64,000 nt of DNA. Source: Methanomicrobia archaeon. Lineage in GTDB: Archaea; Halobacteriota; Bog-38; Methanoflorentales; Methanoflorentaceae. The position numbers and the translations under genes are program-made. Below are positions 1 through 8,689 of this stretch, one piece after another. The stretch lies in contig JACTTZ010000009.1 in NCBI GenBank assembly GCA_015660915.1, positions 1-64,000 of the forward strand, given 5' to 3'. Each line of letters opens with the position of its first letter. Position 1 is the stretch's first letter. The notes under the pieces were generated by a model, which saw only the letters and a program-made list of their open reading frames with translations, was not told the DNA's origin and did no database searches.

Positions 1-1344
1 AATGCGACGGCCTTTGACCTGTTCGGCTACACGAAAGAAGAGATCGAAGCGGGGATGTCTATTTTTCAAATGATCACAGATCCCGACCAAGAGCGAGCAC
101 GCGCGGTGTTTCATCGGAGGGTGGGTGGGGAAGATGTCGGCCGGATTGAATACACCGGACTGCGGAAGGACGGCAGCACGTTCCCTATTGTCATCCGTGC
201 TGTACTAATGAGGCGAGACGGTGCAGTCATCGGGGTACGTGGTGTCATACTTGATGTCACCGAGCGAAAGCGGGCAGAAGAGAAAGTAAAAGAACGAACT
301 CACACGATCGAGACACTCAACCGTATCATGACTGAGGGAAACAAAGCCACTGATGTGCAGTCATTTGCTAAAACCGTGACAGATTTGGCCCTCGAACTAC
401 TGCACTTCGATGTCGGAACGATCCATCTAATCGACTATGACGCTCGCTGTGCGAACCTGTGCTACGTCACCGGCCTTCCCGATATCGCTGTTGAGGCTAT
501 TAAATGCATTCCCCTTGACAAAGCGCTTTACGCTCGTGTTCTGGTTGAGGGGAGACTTCTTTTTGTCGACGGTCACGAGGCGTCGCGCGTGCCTCATGCC
601 GCTGAACTGGGACTCAAGTCTCTCGCTGTGGTGCCGCTGTATCGCTATGATAAGCGTATAGGGGTGCTCACCGTTGGGAGTTTTAAACGCCATACCTCCT
701 CTCAAGCCGAGCAAGAGCTGCTTATCGCCATCGGTAACGAGGCAGGGGTGGTAATCGCTAAGCTACAGGCAGATGAGTTGATCAGGACAACGCTCAAGGA
801 GCGGGAGACCCTCCTCAAGGAGATTCACCACCGCGTTAAGAACAACATGCAGGTTATATCGAGCCTGCTCAGCCTGCAAGCGGCTCAGGCTACTGAGCCA
901 GAAACGATCGACATGTTCAGCGAGAGCCAGAGGCGGATCAGATCGATGGCGCTCATTCACGAGAAGCTGTACCGCTCGGGCTCGTTAGCAGAGATCGACT
1001 TCGGTGATTACGTCGAGAGCTTGGTTGGCGAGCTCCTGCGGATGTACAACGTCCCTCTAGGAGCAATCACGACCACTGTTGAGATCGAGAACGTCCAGCT
1101 CGGCGTGGACGCCGCCACGGACGGACGGACGGGTGGCGTCACCGTCGCCCTAAAGCGTGAGAACGAGGCGTATACGTTGACCGTTGCGGATGACGGCGTG
1201 GGATTCCCACCTGATGTGGACTTTCGGGCGACCGACTCATTGGGTATGCAGCTCGTTGTCACGTTGGTCAATCAGCTCGAGGGCACCATTGAACTGAACA
1301 GAGAGAACGGAACGGCTTTTGTCATTTCATTTCACGTTGACTAG
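1..1344 (+). CDS. PAS-GAF sensor histidine kinase (HisKA_2 type), 5' end missing, ATPase domain incomplete
   Basis: The open frame runs in from the left edge, so the N-terminus is unseen. The first codons read as the end of a PAS domain (FGYTKEEI), followed by a PAC-like stretch (VILDVTERKRAEE, about 245-285), a GAF domain (about 380-770) and the HisKA_2 phosphoacceptor box with HHRVKNN at about 826-846. The HATPase region keeps its G1-like loop (ADDGVGFP, about 1186-1210) and a later SLGMQL segment. The N-box expected between VDAA and TDGRTG (junction near 1116) is absent; relatives have about 20 residues there, including the Mg-ATP-binding Asn. By family it would be a cytoplasmic signal kinase. 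The deletion suggests it cannot bind ATP normally (inference). No response regulator is nearby. Confidence 0.85.
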   Translation, partial: NATAFDLFGYTKEEIEAGMSIFQMITDPDQERARAVFHRRVGGEDVGRIEYTGLRKDGSTFPIVIRAVLMRRDGAVIGVRGVILDVTERKRAEEKVKERTHTIETLNRIMTEGNKATDVQSFAKTVTDLALELLHFDVGTIHLIDYDARCANLCYVTGLPDIAVEAIKCIPLDKALYARVLVEGRLLFVDGHEASRVPHAAELGLKSLAVVPLYRYDKRIGVLTVGSFKRHTSSQAEQELLIAIGNEAGVVIAKLQADELIRTTLKERETLLKEIHHRVKNNMQVISSLLSLQAAQATEPETIDMFSESQRRIRSMALIHEKLYRSGSLAEIDFGDYVESLVGELLRMYNVPLGAITTTVEIENVQLGVDAATDGRTGGVTVALKRENEAYTLTVADDGVGFPPDVDFRATDSLGMQLVVTLVNQLEGTIELNRENGTAFVISFHVD

Positions 1345-1718
1345 TGCGTCAAAAACGACGTGGAATCCTTCCAGAACTGCACATCGTAGACGTGCTCAGG
1401 AAAACCTCCGCAATGTGATTGATAAATGCTCATCTTTTGAAATCGCCTTCGCCGGGATTAGAGAGCGCCACTACCACCATAACGATGCCGCTTATCCTTT
1501 CACCGGCGGCCATCGGGGGTACTTTATTCTTGTGTGCGCAGTGTCCCTGCTCGTCTCTTGTCTATTGGCCAGGAGAACCACCGCCGTCAAACCGTCAGAG
1601 AACCTGCACAGCTTGTAGAAAGAGAGAGTGAAGTGATACCGCAGTCTCAAGATGGAGCCGAGCGGCAATTACGGTCACGCCTTATGAAGTGCTCTGTCGC
1701 ACCACCGTGCCGTGAAAA
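1345..1718. other. intergenic, nothing recognised
   Basis: This is the gap between the end of the histidine kinase gene and the convergent C_GCAxxG_C_C gene. Short frames exist (for example a Cys-containing one from about 1485 to 1631) but none has an SD site or family resemblance. I see no tRNA, repeat or clear promoter. Confidence 0.5.
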
Positions 1719-2153
1719 CTAAACCAGTATTTCAACGAGCTTTACGGCATCCCGGACAAACGCCGGACACCGTGCCATCACGACCTTGTTCTTCTTCACC
1801 TCAGCAACCTGTTGCGGGTCTGACAGGTCATATCCAAGCAGTCCCGTGCAGTCTACCGAGCCATTGCGCTTTTTGAATTCCCTGAGAAATTCGCGGACGA
1901 CCGCATAGGTTTTTTCTTTTGCCACGATGTCATCTGCCCTTATCCTCCCGTATCGCAGCCCGATCACCATGATCGCACCGGAGACCGCCCCGCAGGTATC
2001 ATCCGTGTAGGCGATCCCGGCACCAAATCCCTGCGAGATCCGAAGTGCCATGTCCCGATCGAGCCCGAAGTCCTGTGCAAAGACCGAAAGCAAAGCCTGT
2101 GAACAGGTGAAGCCCTGCTGAAAAAGAGCGACCGCATCTTCTGCTTTTGCCAT
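1719..2153 (-). CDS. C_GCAxxG_C_C family redox-active protein
   Basis: A 144-residue protein of the C_GCAxxG_C_C family (putative redox-active, often annotated as such in archaea and anaerobic bacteria). The conserved cysteines appear as TCSQ near the N-terminus, then DTCGAVSGA, DCTG and RCPAF. The helix-rich pattern and length fit the family. Start: ATG at 2153 is preferred; a TTG at 2162 would add three residues. It is a single gene, with decayed DNA upstream, and converges on the histidine kinase gene. The substrate is unknown for the family. Confidence 0.8.
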   Translation of the reverse strand: MAKAEDAVALFQQGFTCSQALLSVFAQDFGLDRDMALRISQGFGAGIAYTDDTCGAVSGAIMVIGLRYGRIRADDIVAKEKTYAVVREFLREFKKRNGSVDCTGLLGYDLSDPQQVAEVKKNKVVMARCPAFVRDAVKLVEILV

Positions 2154-2531
2154 ATCCAGCAATCACGCGGGAACGGTAATAATCTTAGTGCTCCATAGTG
2201 TCAAAACAAAAAATTAGGCCGTTGAATGCTTCAGATTGAGTGAGGGGGGCTTTTTTCCACAAACGTCTCGAAATCCGTCTCTTAAAATTTCCCTTGCACT
2301 TTCCAGATTTGCTTGTCGGCGTTTGGCATAGTGCACTTCCGCAGTCCCCTCCGCTAGCGATTATCCTTACAAACGTGGCCTGTGTTATTACGCGCAACGA
2401 CTTCGACGCAATCGTTGTTCATAATCTGAAGCAGGGCGTCCATCCTTGATTATCCCAAGCGGAGAGAGCGATGAAAATGATCAAGTGCCGCAGGCCACCG
2501 CCGAAGCCACAATCGCACGGGATCCAACGCG
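2154..2531. other. intergenic, nothing recognised
   Basis: Between the C_GCAxxG_C_C gene and the DUF998 pseudogene. A 69-codon frame on the + strand (2240-2449) has no SD and resembles nothing I recognise. No repeat or RNA gene is seen. Confidence 0.4.
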
Positions 2532-3085
2532 CTAGCTTGAACTAAGCAAGAAACCCCCGATGCCAAGCGCCCACAGGACGATGGGAAGGCAACCAACCGT
2601 TCCATGCCGCTGAAGCCCAGGCCGTGCATGTGCTTGCGGGTGAGCGACATCAAGGCGGCAAGTGAGACGATGCCGAGCGCCGCTGAGTAGTACGCGAGTG
2701 GGACGCCCTCGTGGGAAACGGCAGAGATCGCTGACAGTGCCCCGAACAGGAATGCGACGAGCGCACAGCGGAGATAGAGTCTTCCGGTCGTCTCGGGGAA
2801 TACCCCCACTCCTACGGCGTCGATACCGGCGAGCACGATGAAGAGCGTTTGCACGACGCCAAAAAAGCCCCGGCCGATGAGTGCTCCGCACACGATCGCG
2901 GTGCCGAAGACGATAATTGACGCGTTAAAAAGGCGCGCGGTGCGTCAGACATCTAAGTCGCTTATAGCATTCTTACCGACGTTGTACCCGGGGTAACGCG
3001 CCTCTGCGATAACCATCGCGATGACGAACTGCGCTGCGCCGAGGAAGAAAAGGGAGCCAACGAGGGGCTGATTCGCCGTTAACAT
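2532..3085 (-). pseudogene. DUF998 membrane protein, broken by a stop codon and a frameshift
   Basis: Reading from ATG at 3085, the frame gives a typical DUF998 N-terminus (first TM helix, then YPGYNVGKNAISDL) and meets an in-frame TGA at 2947-2945. It then continues in the same frame as LFNASIIVFG, with further hydrophobic helices and HGLGFSGMERLVAFP. Near 2581-2588 the homologous reading moves to another frame (IVLWALGIGGFLLSS, ending at TAG 2534-2532), consistent with one missing base. The intact product would be a five- or six-helix membrane protein of unknown function. The two lesions together argue for a decayed gene, though the frameshift alone could be a sequencing error. Confidence 0.7.
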
Positions 3086-3827
3086 CGCGCCGCCTCCAGC
3101 GGTGAGGTGGCTCAATAATGCCGTTTCGGCCTATTTATAGCTTTTGAGCGTTGCGGGCGATCATCGAGACTTCGCCCGTCACTCGTTTGCGTATATCGCC
3201 GTTATGGTGTGATTTTGAGCCTCGTAGGAATCTTCTCTGCGCTGAAGCGGGCGCCAGACGTTGAGCTTTCGGAGCAAGCAGGGCCGCAACTTCCAGCACG
3301 ACAAGATGAGAAACTCGCACAGCTTCTTCCTTCGCTGAATCGTGGTTGCAGAACGAAAGGGAATTCCCCCATCTCAGTCGCAGTAGCTCGCTCATTGTCT
3401 CCAAAACATGTGGCTAGAAGCGACGGCGCTCGGCCTCGGTTTCCAACTCGTGTCAGTCACCGCACAACTGGACAATAGCAAAGAATTCTGTAGCACTATT
3501 GGCATTCCTCCAGGAGAATTCGAACTAAATGGCTGCGCTATAGGGTACCCGAAAGACGTGCCTTCGCCCCGTTCACTGCCATGAGTCGACGATATCACAA
3601 CGTGGATTGAGTAGTGCCTGCACGCTTTCAGAAAAGGCGGGCACGTTCGAAAGGCCGCTATTCGCTATCCCTCAGTGTAGTTGCGGGTTTAGGTGTAGTT
3701 TTGTTGGTGCTGTCACAAAGGGTGCGTGACTCGCCGAGAGCTGCGATCACTTCCTAGGATTGTCCACTTTACTTTCTGCGTGCTCATGCAAAGCTTAACT
3801 CTAAGTTGAACGAAACAATCTCTTGCC
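3086..3827. other. long intergenic stretch, nothing recognised
   Basis: About 740 bases without a supportable gene. Short frames on both strands lack SD sites and family resemblance. The stretch lies between the DUF998 pseudogene and a small hypothetical gene and may be decayed DNA. Confidence 0.4.
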
Positions 3828-4133
3828 ATGAAACAAGCGTTTGACGGCGTGGTGTACGACACCGATACTGCCGTCCTTCTTGCGCGAAACGAGCACCAGT
3901 TCTGCATTGAAGCGCTGAAAACAGGGCGCAACAACGTCGACCTTTTGCGCACCGCTGATGGACGCTATTTCAAGTACGAAAAAACGGTCTCGTTTTTCGG
4001 TGACGATGACGAAAGCGACCCGGAACTCACGCCGCTAAGCGCAGAGGAGGCGGTGATGTTGTACAACAAACTCACTGACCGAAGGCTCGCATTCGAAGAT
4101 GCCTTTCCCGACATCGAGTACGATGAAGCATGA
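3828..4133 (+). CDS. small conserved-looking protein (VYDTDTA family)
   Basis: A 101-residue acidic protein. Its opening (AFDGVVYDTDTAVLLA), the central LLRTADGRYFKY and the later LSAEEAVMLYNKL match a widespread pattern of small prokaryotic proteins, in which a YDT-A motif precedes an 'LY-t-GryF' strand and ends in a pls-eEA helix. I recall no function for that group. No strong SD precedes the ATG, so a leaderless start is possible. No neighbour suggests a role. Confidence 0.65.
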   Translation: MKQAFDGVVYDTDTAVLLARNEHQFCIEALKTGRNNVDLLRTADGRYFKYEKTVSFFGDDDESDPELTPLSAEEAVMLYNKLTDRRLAFEDAFPDIEYDEA

Positions 4134-4193
4134 GCCGAGACCTCGGGCAGAGCATCGGTGGTGCGACTGCAGCCTTTCAACGCCATCCGACCT

Positions 4194-4682
4194 TCAAGAG
4201 AGACGCGCACGCTCCTGCGGCTTGTATCTTCGGCAACACCCGAGAGCGAACAGCCATCGCTGTCCCGGGCATTTCGCGAGCATGGAGCCCCGAAGCTGCT
4301 CCGGGCTGTAAAAGCGCTCATCGATCTGCTCATCGATCTCCTCTTCAGTATCGTATCGGATGCCGTAGAGACGGTCATCGTCGCGCAGTTCAAGCCCGTC
4401 AAATCGCTGCTGGAGATGGGGGATAACGACCTCGTCGCGCCACTCAGCAGCTCGATTGTCACCATTGCCGTTCCCGTTGCCGTTCCCGTTGCCGTTGCCG
4501 TTTTCAGCGCGCCACTGCTCGTATCGTGTTCCGTCAACTTCCCAGCACGTTGCGTCAATGACGCACCGTTGCACAAAGAGCGGAATCTCGTCGTTTTCTA
4601 TGCGCCTGTTTATACGCAGCGCGGAGGCTGCACCCGCGTACAGGGGTTCGTCGGTTTTTGAGCAGTCAACATTTGTCGCCAT
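4194..4682 (-). CDS. hypothetical protein with an Asn-Gly tandem repeat
   Basis: A 162-residue frame. ATG at 4682 is chosen because GAGGTGA lies just upstream, and a TATA-like CTTATAGC lies further up near 4720. The middle holds (Asn-Gly)x6, encoded by an imperfect hexanucleotide repeat at about 4462-4503. The C-terminal half is acidic and Arg-rich with no family I recognise. Overlapping + strand frames here are shadows: they lack SD sites and read low-complexity Ala/Val/Pro across the repeat. Role unknown. Confidence 0.5.
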   Translation of the reverse strand: MATNVDCSKTDEPLYAGAASALRINRRIENDEIPLFVQRCVIDATCWEVDGTRYEQWRAENGNGNGNGNGNGNGDNRAAEWRDEVVIPHLQQRFDGLELRDDDRLYGIRYDTEEEIDEQIDERFYSPEQLRGSMLAKCPGQRWLFALGCCRRYKPQERARLS

Positions 4683-5134
4683 AACGTTCACCTCTGATCG
4701 TGCGTGCGCACAAAAATGCTATAAGGCCGCGTGAGGCAGGAATTGCGTGTAAACGCGTGACACAGCGTTTGTGTCACAGCTTGGCGGGGGTGGGTTTAGT
4801 AAACGCACAACGACGAGGCGAACCTCGTTTGCGCAAACACTTCTTACAAAGGAAACCAAGAGCCGACTGCACTTCAACTCGGCTTTCGAAATTTCGCGCT
4901 GTACCGTGACAGCAGACGTAGGGTCGGAATGCACGCAAAAAAAGGCAGCTAATATAATTCTACTAGTCAACTCTTCTTACACAAGACAAGGAAGCTATGG
5001 GTAGCCGCTATGCGCAGTAACGGCGCACGGCGAGACTACTAGCTGTTGTCTCAAAAAATAAAAAAAGTGACGCCCAACGCCTTGCGTTGAACGTCAGAAC
5101 TCTACGATTTAGGCGATTAACGTATGCTTTGCTG
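4683..5134. other. intergenic, promoter side of the NG-repeat gene
   Basis: Contains the SD and TATA-like sites of the gene ending at 4194, and an AT-rich stretch near 4940-4975. No other gene or RNA is supported. Confidence 0.4.
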
Positions 5135-5422
5135 TCACTCAAGTTCAAGCTTAATGCCGCCAATTCTAGGCGCCAACCAGTTGTAAATCAGTGCTATAAT
5201 TGCTGTTATGATGTAGCCGCCAATAAAGCCGCCAATAACGCCTCCGATAATGGCGCTAGCCGCACCGACCGCTCCTGCAAGACCTCCGTAAGTGGAGAGC
5301 CCAACTCCGATGCCAATAGCTGCTATGATCCCAAAAATGAGCCCTAAAACGGCTTCGATTGCGGCACCCATCAAGGCGACCGCCCCAACCGGAATCTTTG
5401 TGATCGTTTTTATGTCTCCCAT
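5135..5422 (-). CDS. small Gly/Ala/Ile-rich membrane protein
   Basis: 95 residues, almost entirely hydrophobic, with Gly-rich helices (GLIFGIIAAIGIGVG, IIGGVIGGFIGGYIITAII) that should form two or three TM segments. GGGAGGTGA directly before ATG 5422 is a strong SD, so expression is likely. The opening MGDIKTITKIPVGAVALM resembles small archaeal membrane proteins sometimes grouped with DUF3566; I am not certain of that assignment. The function is unknown. It lies downstream (on this strand) of the first long non-coding element. Confidence 0.75.
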   Translation of the reverse strand: MGDIKTITKIPVGAVALMGAAIEAVLGLIFGIIAAIGIGVGLSTYGGLAGAVGAASAIIGGVIGGFIGGYIITAIIALIYNWLAPRIGGIKLELE

Positions 5423-5799
5423 TTTATCACCTCCCGTTGTGTCTATTCGTTCTACGTTAAGAAGTAGCGCTATATATCGATTTAGATTTAATGCGCGTTT
5501 TATCGGAATCTAAGTCTATTTTCCGGCAAACTCAGCGAAACAGCTACGAGCCGACTCCAAAATTTGTTCTTGTCGCAGCAACGATGATGTCCAGAGCATC
5601 TTAGTCGAGCGTAACGCCAGACAATTCTTGGCAGACACGCAACTTCTTGACGTATTCTGACGAGTGCCGCGACCGAAACAAACAGAAAAAAATCGCAAGG
5701 CGTTTAACGGGGTGGCATCTACAAATAAAACAGCATTTCGCGTCGGGCGCACACCCAAAGTCCACGGGCGACGCAAACGACGTAAAACCTTTAGGTTCA

Positions 5800-6400
5800 C
5801 AAACGAGGACGGAACACGGGCCCGTTAGCCGTAAGAGAAGACGGTTTTTCGAGGCAGGCCATTTCACGGGCCCGGCTCCCTTTAATCTCAACATGATCAA
5901 GCTCTACACGATCGTGTTTAACGTTTTCGCTCGCATTTTGCGCTTTTTTTTAAAATCTGGACTCGAAATAAAGGTATTCAAGCCTGCCAAGATTTTTATT
6001 TTTGTAAACGAAAGACGCTGTGCGCATGTTCACAAGGCGATCTTAGGCTCGCCAACGCTCCATTAGAAACGATTTGCATCGCACGCCAGACAACCGCTTT
6101 AAGTAGTTTCGAGCTTAGTTGCGACTGTATTTTCGGGGTCACACCTCTACCCCTACGAAAAAAAGCGCGCTACGGGCTCCATTAAATCGGGAAGCGTTGT
6201 ACTCACTATCAGACAAACAAACGTGGGGTGGTGTTTTTTGATTTCGTTATCCAAGCATTCAGATGCGTTATCCCGTTTCGCTATGTGCCATAAAGTGCAG
6301 GGGAAACAGCGGAGACTATTGAGTGGAAAAACTGGCCCAACGTGTGATATGCTCGGGTGTTACTGATTCATACTACGGTGTGACTTAAGCAAGCGACAAT
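5800..6400 (+). ncRNA. long non-coding repeat element, family 1, copy A (candidate structured RNA)
   Basis: A coding-free stretch of about 600 bases, collinear with copy B at 30870-31460. Shared blocks keep their spacing: a GGGCCCG block (5816 vs 30886), AAAATCTGGACTCGAAATA (5952 vs 31017), AGTTTC-AGCTT (6105 vs 31170), ACTATTGAGTGGAAA (6315 vs 31378) and GGTGTGACTTAA (6377 vs 31439). Possible helices: 5811-5822 with 5869-5879 (one mismatch), CCGT 5829-5832 with ACGG 5841-5844, and TCATAC 6368-6373 with GTGTGA 6378-6383 closing a TACG loop, which is a UNCG tetraloop on the + strand. That loop favours + as the transcribed strand. RNA status is inference; no promoter was identified with confidence. 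Confidence 0.5.
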
Positions 6401-6411
6401 ATACAGTCCTC

Positions 6412-6576
6412 CTAAATTCGCCATCCCGCGTTGAATTGTGACGCACGCAGCGCTTTTCCCTGCTTGACTGCTCTGACGAAGTCCCGAGCGACCAATTTGG
6501 TGTGCAGCGGTTTAAAAACGAAAAGCACAAACAGCCCGCCTAGCATAAGCGCTGCAAAAACAACGTCTTCAAGCAC
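6412..6576 (-). pseudogene. short membrane-protein fragment
   Basis: From GTG 6576 a 54-residue frame reads one strongly hydrophobic helix (VVFAALMLGGLFVLFVF) followed by a basic tail ending at TAG 6414. It has no SD and abuts the non-coding element. It may be the end of a lost membrane-protein gene, perhaps from the same operon as the MFS remnant upstream. I do not recognise the family. Confidence 0.3.
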
Positions 6577-6707
6577 TGGTTTGAGTTGTTATCACTATCA
6601 GCTTTCGAGTCATCGGTCGCGCGGACATACAGCCACCCAGTTCTTGCAGCTTTCCGTCTGTTTGAACTTTTCAAAAAAGCCGATAGGAACTTCTTTTTGC
6701 TGCGCCT

Positions 6708-6944
6708 CTACGCTGAACGCAGCTTCTTGTTGACGACAAATAGATAGACGCTTATCGCACACGCTATCGCTGCGCCTGTCGCAATTGCAGCAGAAACGCC
6801 GATAACCGCACTCAAAACGCCGAAGGGAAAACCGCCAAGCGGTCGTATTCCCATGATCACGAGCGTGTTAATGCTCATCACAAGGCCTACCATGCTGCGT
6901 GGCGCGTTCAGCAGGAGGAGCGTGATTGATAGGGCTGATGACAC
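6708..6944 (-). pseudogene. MFS exporter, C-terminal remnant
   Basis: 78 residues matching the last helices of MFS_3-type exporters: LLNAPRSMVGLVMSINTLV followed by GIRPLGG, the usual 'LLQLNAPDEMRGRVMSLYTLVFMGL-PLG' region, then two hydrophobic helices and a basic tail. About 300 N-terminal residues are missing. It starts 18 bases after the padR stop on the same strand, the position where PadR-controlled exporters commonly sit. An internal deletion of the transporter gene is the simplest explanation. Confidence 0.65.
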
Positions 6945-6962
6945 GGCTTGCGCTGCACCTCG

Positions 6963-7475
6963 TCAACGCTGTCTCGCAAAAATCACTTCACCAATCTGTC
7001 TCCTCGCCTCGTCGAGGATGTTCTCGATCTGTTGTGTCTTCTCGTCATCGAGATACGAGTAATTGGTAAAGATCGTGCGCGCGATTTCCCCGATGCGCCT
7101 ACCGACGCCAGGAAGCGAGCTCCACCGTGGCTGAGCCGCCCTCGTACTCAATCGCTCAACCATTTCGCGGTGTTTCTCCAAGAAGTATCGCCCATCTTCA
7201 GTGATAGCGTAAATCTTCTTGTGGTCTTCCTCATTCATAGTCACGCAACCCTGATCCTCAAGCATCTGCAGCGTCGGATAGATCACACCTGCGCTCGGGG
7301 CGTGGCCACTCTTTTCCTCAATGGCTCTGATAATGCCGTAACCGTGGAGTGGTTGGTTTTGGAGCGTCATGAGCACGAAAAACTTGATGTTGCCGCGCTC
7401 CATTTTGAGGGGCCCGAATTGCGCCATGCCTAGAAACTGATCGTGCGCCCATTCTTTCCATATTCGTCTCGGCAC
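6963..7475 (-). CDS. PadR family transcriptional regulator
   Basis: 170 residues. The winged-helix core runs from MERGNIKFFVLMTLQ through HGYGIIRAIEEKSG, then GVIYPTLQMLEDQGCV and KKIYAITEDGRYFL, which is the PadR signature; a C-terminal helical dimerisation part follows. GTG 7475 with GAGGT upstream is used; a later ATG at 7403 (MERG) is possible. PadR proteins usually repress an adjacent exporter or stress gene and respond to small molecules. Here the downstream MFS gene is reduced to a remnant. An inverted repeat upstream (7497-7526) may be its own operator. Confidence 0.85.
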   Translation of the reverse strand: MPRRIWKEWAHDQFLGMAQFGPLKMERGNIKFFVLMTLQNQPLHGYGIIRAIEEKSGHAPSAGVIYPTLQMLEDQGCVTMNEEDHKKIYAITEDGRYFLEKHREMVERLSTRAAQPRWSSLPGVGRRIGEIARTIFTNYSYLDDEKTQQIENILDEARRQIGEVIFARQR

Positions 7476-7496
7476 TGGAAACCTCGCCTTGTTACA

Positions 7497-7526
7497 ATAT
7501 ATCTGAAGCTATGCTTTTTGATATAT
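7497..7526. promoter_or_regulatory. inverted repeat upstream of padR, possible operator/TATA region
   Basis: ATATATC at 7497-7503 and GATATAT at 7520-7526 form a perfect 7-bp inverted repeat with a 16-bp spacer, about 20-50 bases upstream of the PadR start. The AT-rich left arm could also serve as the TATA box. Binding by PadR is inference. Confidence 0.4.
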
Positions 7527-7625
7527 AAGAGTTTAGGGACGGTGCAAAACCGCCGCGCGGCAGCCTCGGCGGTGGCAAACAGTCAAATGCCACGAACGGC
7601 ATAAAGAGTCCACTGAGAGCTACCT

Positions 7626-8645
7626 ATGCACATTCATGCATTTGCTGCGCTAGAGCCCGGAGCGGCGCTACACCCTTTTGATTATGAGCTTGGAGCACCA
7701 GGTCCTCATGACGTCGACATCGAAGTGACTCACTGTGGGGTCTGCCACAGCGACGTCCACCTGATCGACAATGACTGGAGCATCTCGCGCTATCCACTCG
7801 TGCCGGGACACGAGATCGTCGGCACAGTGGCAGCAACTGGCACAGAGGTTGAGCAGCTCAGCATAGGCCAACGAGTCGGTGTCGGATGGCAATCGGGCAG
7901 CTGCTTGCGCTGTGAGTGGTGTCTGAACGGCTACGAGAACCTGTGCCGAAACAAGGTGCTCACATGTGTTAAGAGGCACGGCGGGTTCGCTGATTTCGTT
8001 CGCACCGACAGCCGTTTTGCCTTCGCGATTCCAGATTCGATCGATTCGGCGGGTGCGGCACCGCTTCTGTGCGCGGGGGTGACCGTGTATTCGCCAATGC
8101 GGCGCTTTGGCCTGCGCCCGCATCATCGCGTAGGCATCGTCGGCATCGGCGGACTCGGGCATCTCGCTTTGCAATTTGCGCACGCCATGGGATGCGAAGT
8201 GACCGCTTTTTCAACGAACCCTGAAAAGAAAGACGACGCATATACTTTTGGTGCGGATCACTTTGTAGACAGCCGCGACGCGAAGGAAATGCAAGCGACT
8301 GCGCGGACACTCGACTACATAATATCGACGGCCACCGTCGCGCTCCCGTGGTCCGCGTATATGGAGGCGCTGCGACCCAACGGAGAGTTGACAATCGTCA
8401 GTCGATTGAGCTCTCACGGCGACAAAGGCAGCATAGGCGTCCTCGCACCTATTCTCGTTGCCGGTCAGAAATCGATCAGCGGAAGCGTAACAGGAGGCAG
8501 GGACGTGATGCGAGAGATGCTCGCATTCGCCGCGCGTCATCACATTGCGGCAAGAGCCGAGGTGTTCTCCTGCGAGGACTTGAACGGGGCTGTGCAGCGA
8601 GTCCGCAACAACGAAGCACGCTATCGAGTCGTGCTGCAAACGTAA
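7626..8645 (+). CDS. zinc-dependent alcohol dehydrogenase (cinnamyl/YahK-type MDR)
   Basis: 339 residues, normal for the family. The catalytic zinc site is seen as CGVCHSDVH and PGHEIVG; the structural zinc site has cysteines in SCLRCEWCLNGYENLC. The Rossmann motif is GIGGLGHLA, followed by CEVTAFSTNPEKKDDAY, a segment typical of NADP(H)-preferring CAD/YahK enzymes. It would reduce aldehydes or oxidise alcohols in the cytoplasm; the physiological substrate is unknown. It is followed closely by two methyltransferase genes on the same strand, which may be co-transcribed. Assignment to the family is firm; substrate is not. Confidence 0.9.
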   Translation: MHIHAFAALEPGAALHPFDYELGAPGPHDVDIEVTHCGVCHSDVHLIDNDWSISRYPLVPGHEIVGTVAATGTEVEQLSIGQRVGVGWQSGSCLRCEWCLNGYENLCRNKVLTCVKRHGGFADFVRTDSRFAFAIPDSIDSAGAAPLLCAGVTVYSPMRRFGLRPHHRVGIVGIGGLGHLALQFAHAMGCEVTAFSTNPEKKDDAYTFGADHFVDSRDAKEMQATARTLDYIISTATVALPWSAYMEALRPNGELTIVSRLSSHGDKGSIGVLAPILVAGQKSISGSVTGGRDVMREMLAFAARHHIAARAEVFSCEDLNGAVQRVRNNEARYRVVLQT

Positions 8646-8689
8646 CCACGCTTCGCGCGCGTGGAGACTGATGGTACCGAGGGCGAAAC

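Noticed and set aside
1419-1631. Small Cys-containing frame after the histidine kinase
   Set aside because: CAQCPC and CTAC suggest a metal site, but there is no SD, the spacing is unlike known ribbons and the frame overlaps others of equal quality.
4158-4661. 167-codon + strand frame opposite the NG-repeat gene
   Set aside because: Reads low-complexity Ala/Val/Pro across the repeat and has no SD, while the opposite strand has both SD and TATA-like sites.
5800-6400. RNase P RNA or SRP RNA as identity of the family 1 element
   Set aside because: The GAGGAAAGTCC/ACAGAA hallmarks of RNase P and the SRP Alu/S-domain motifs are not seen, and the element occurs twice.
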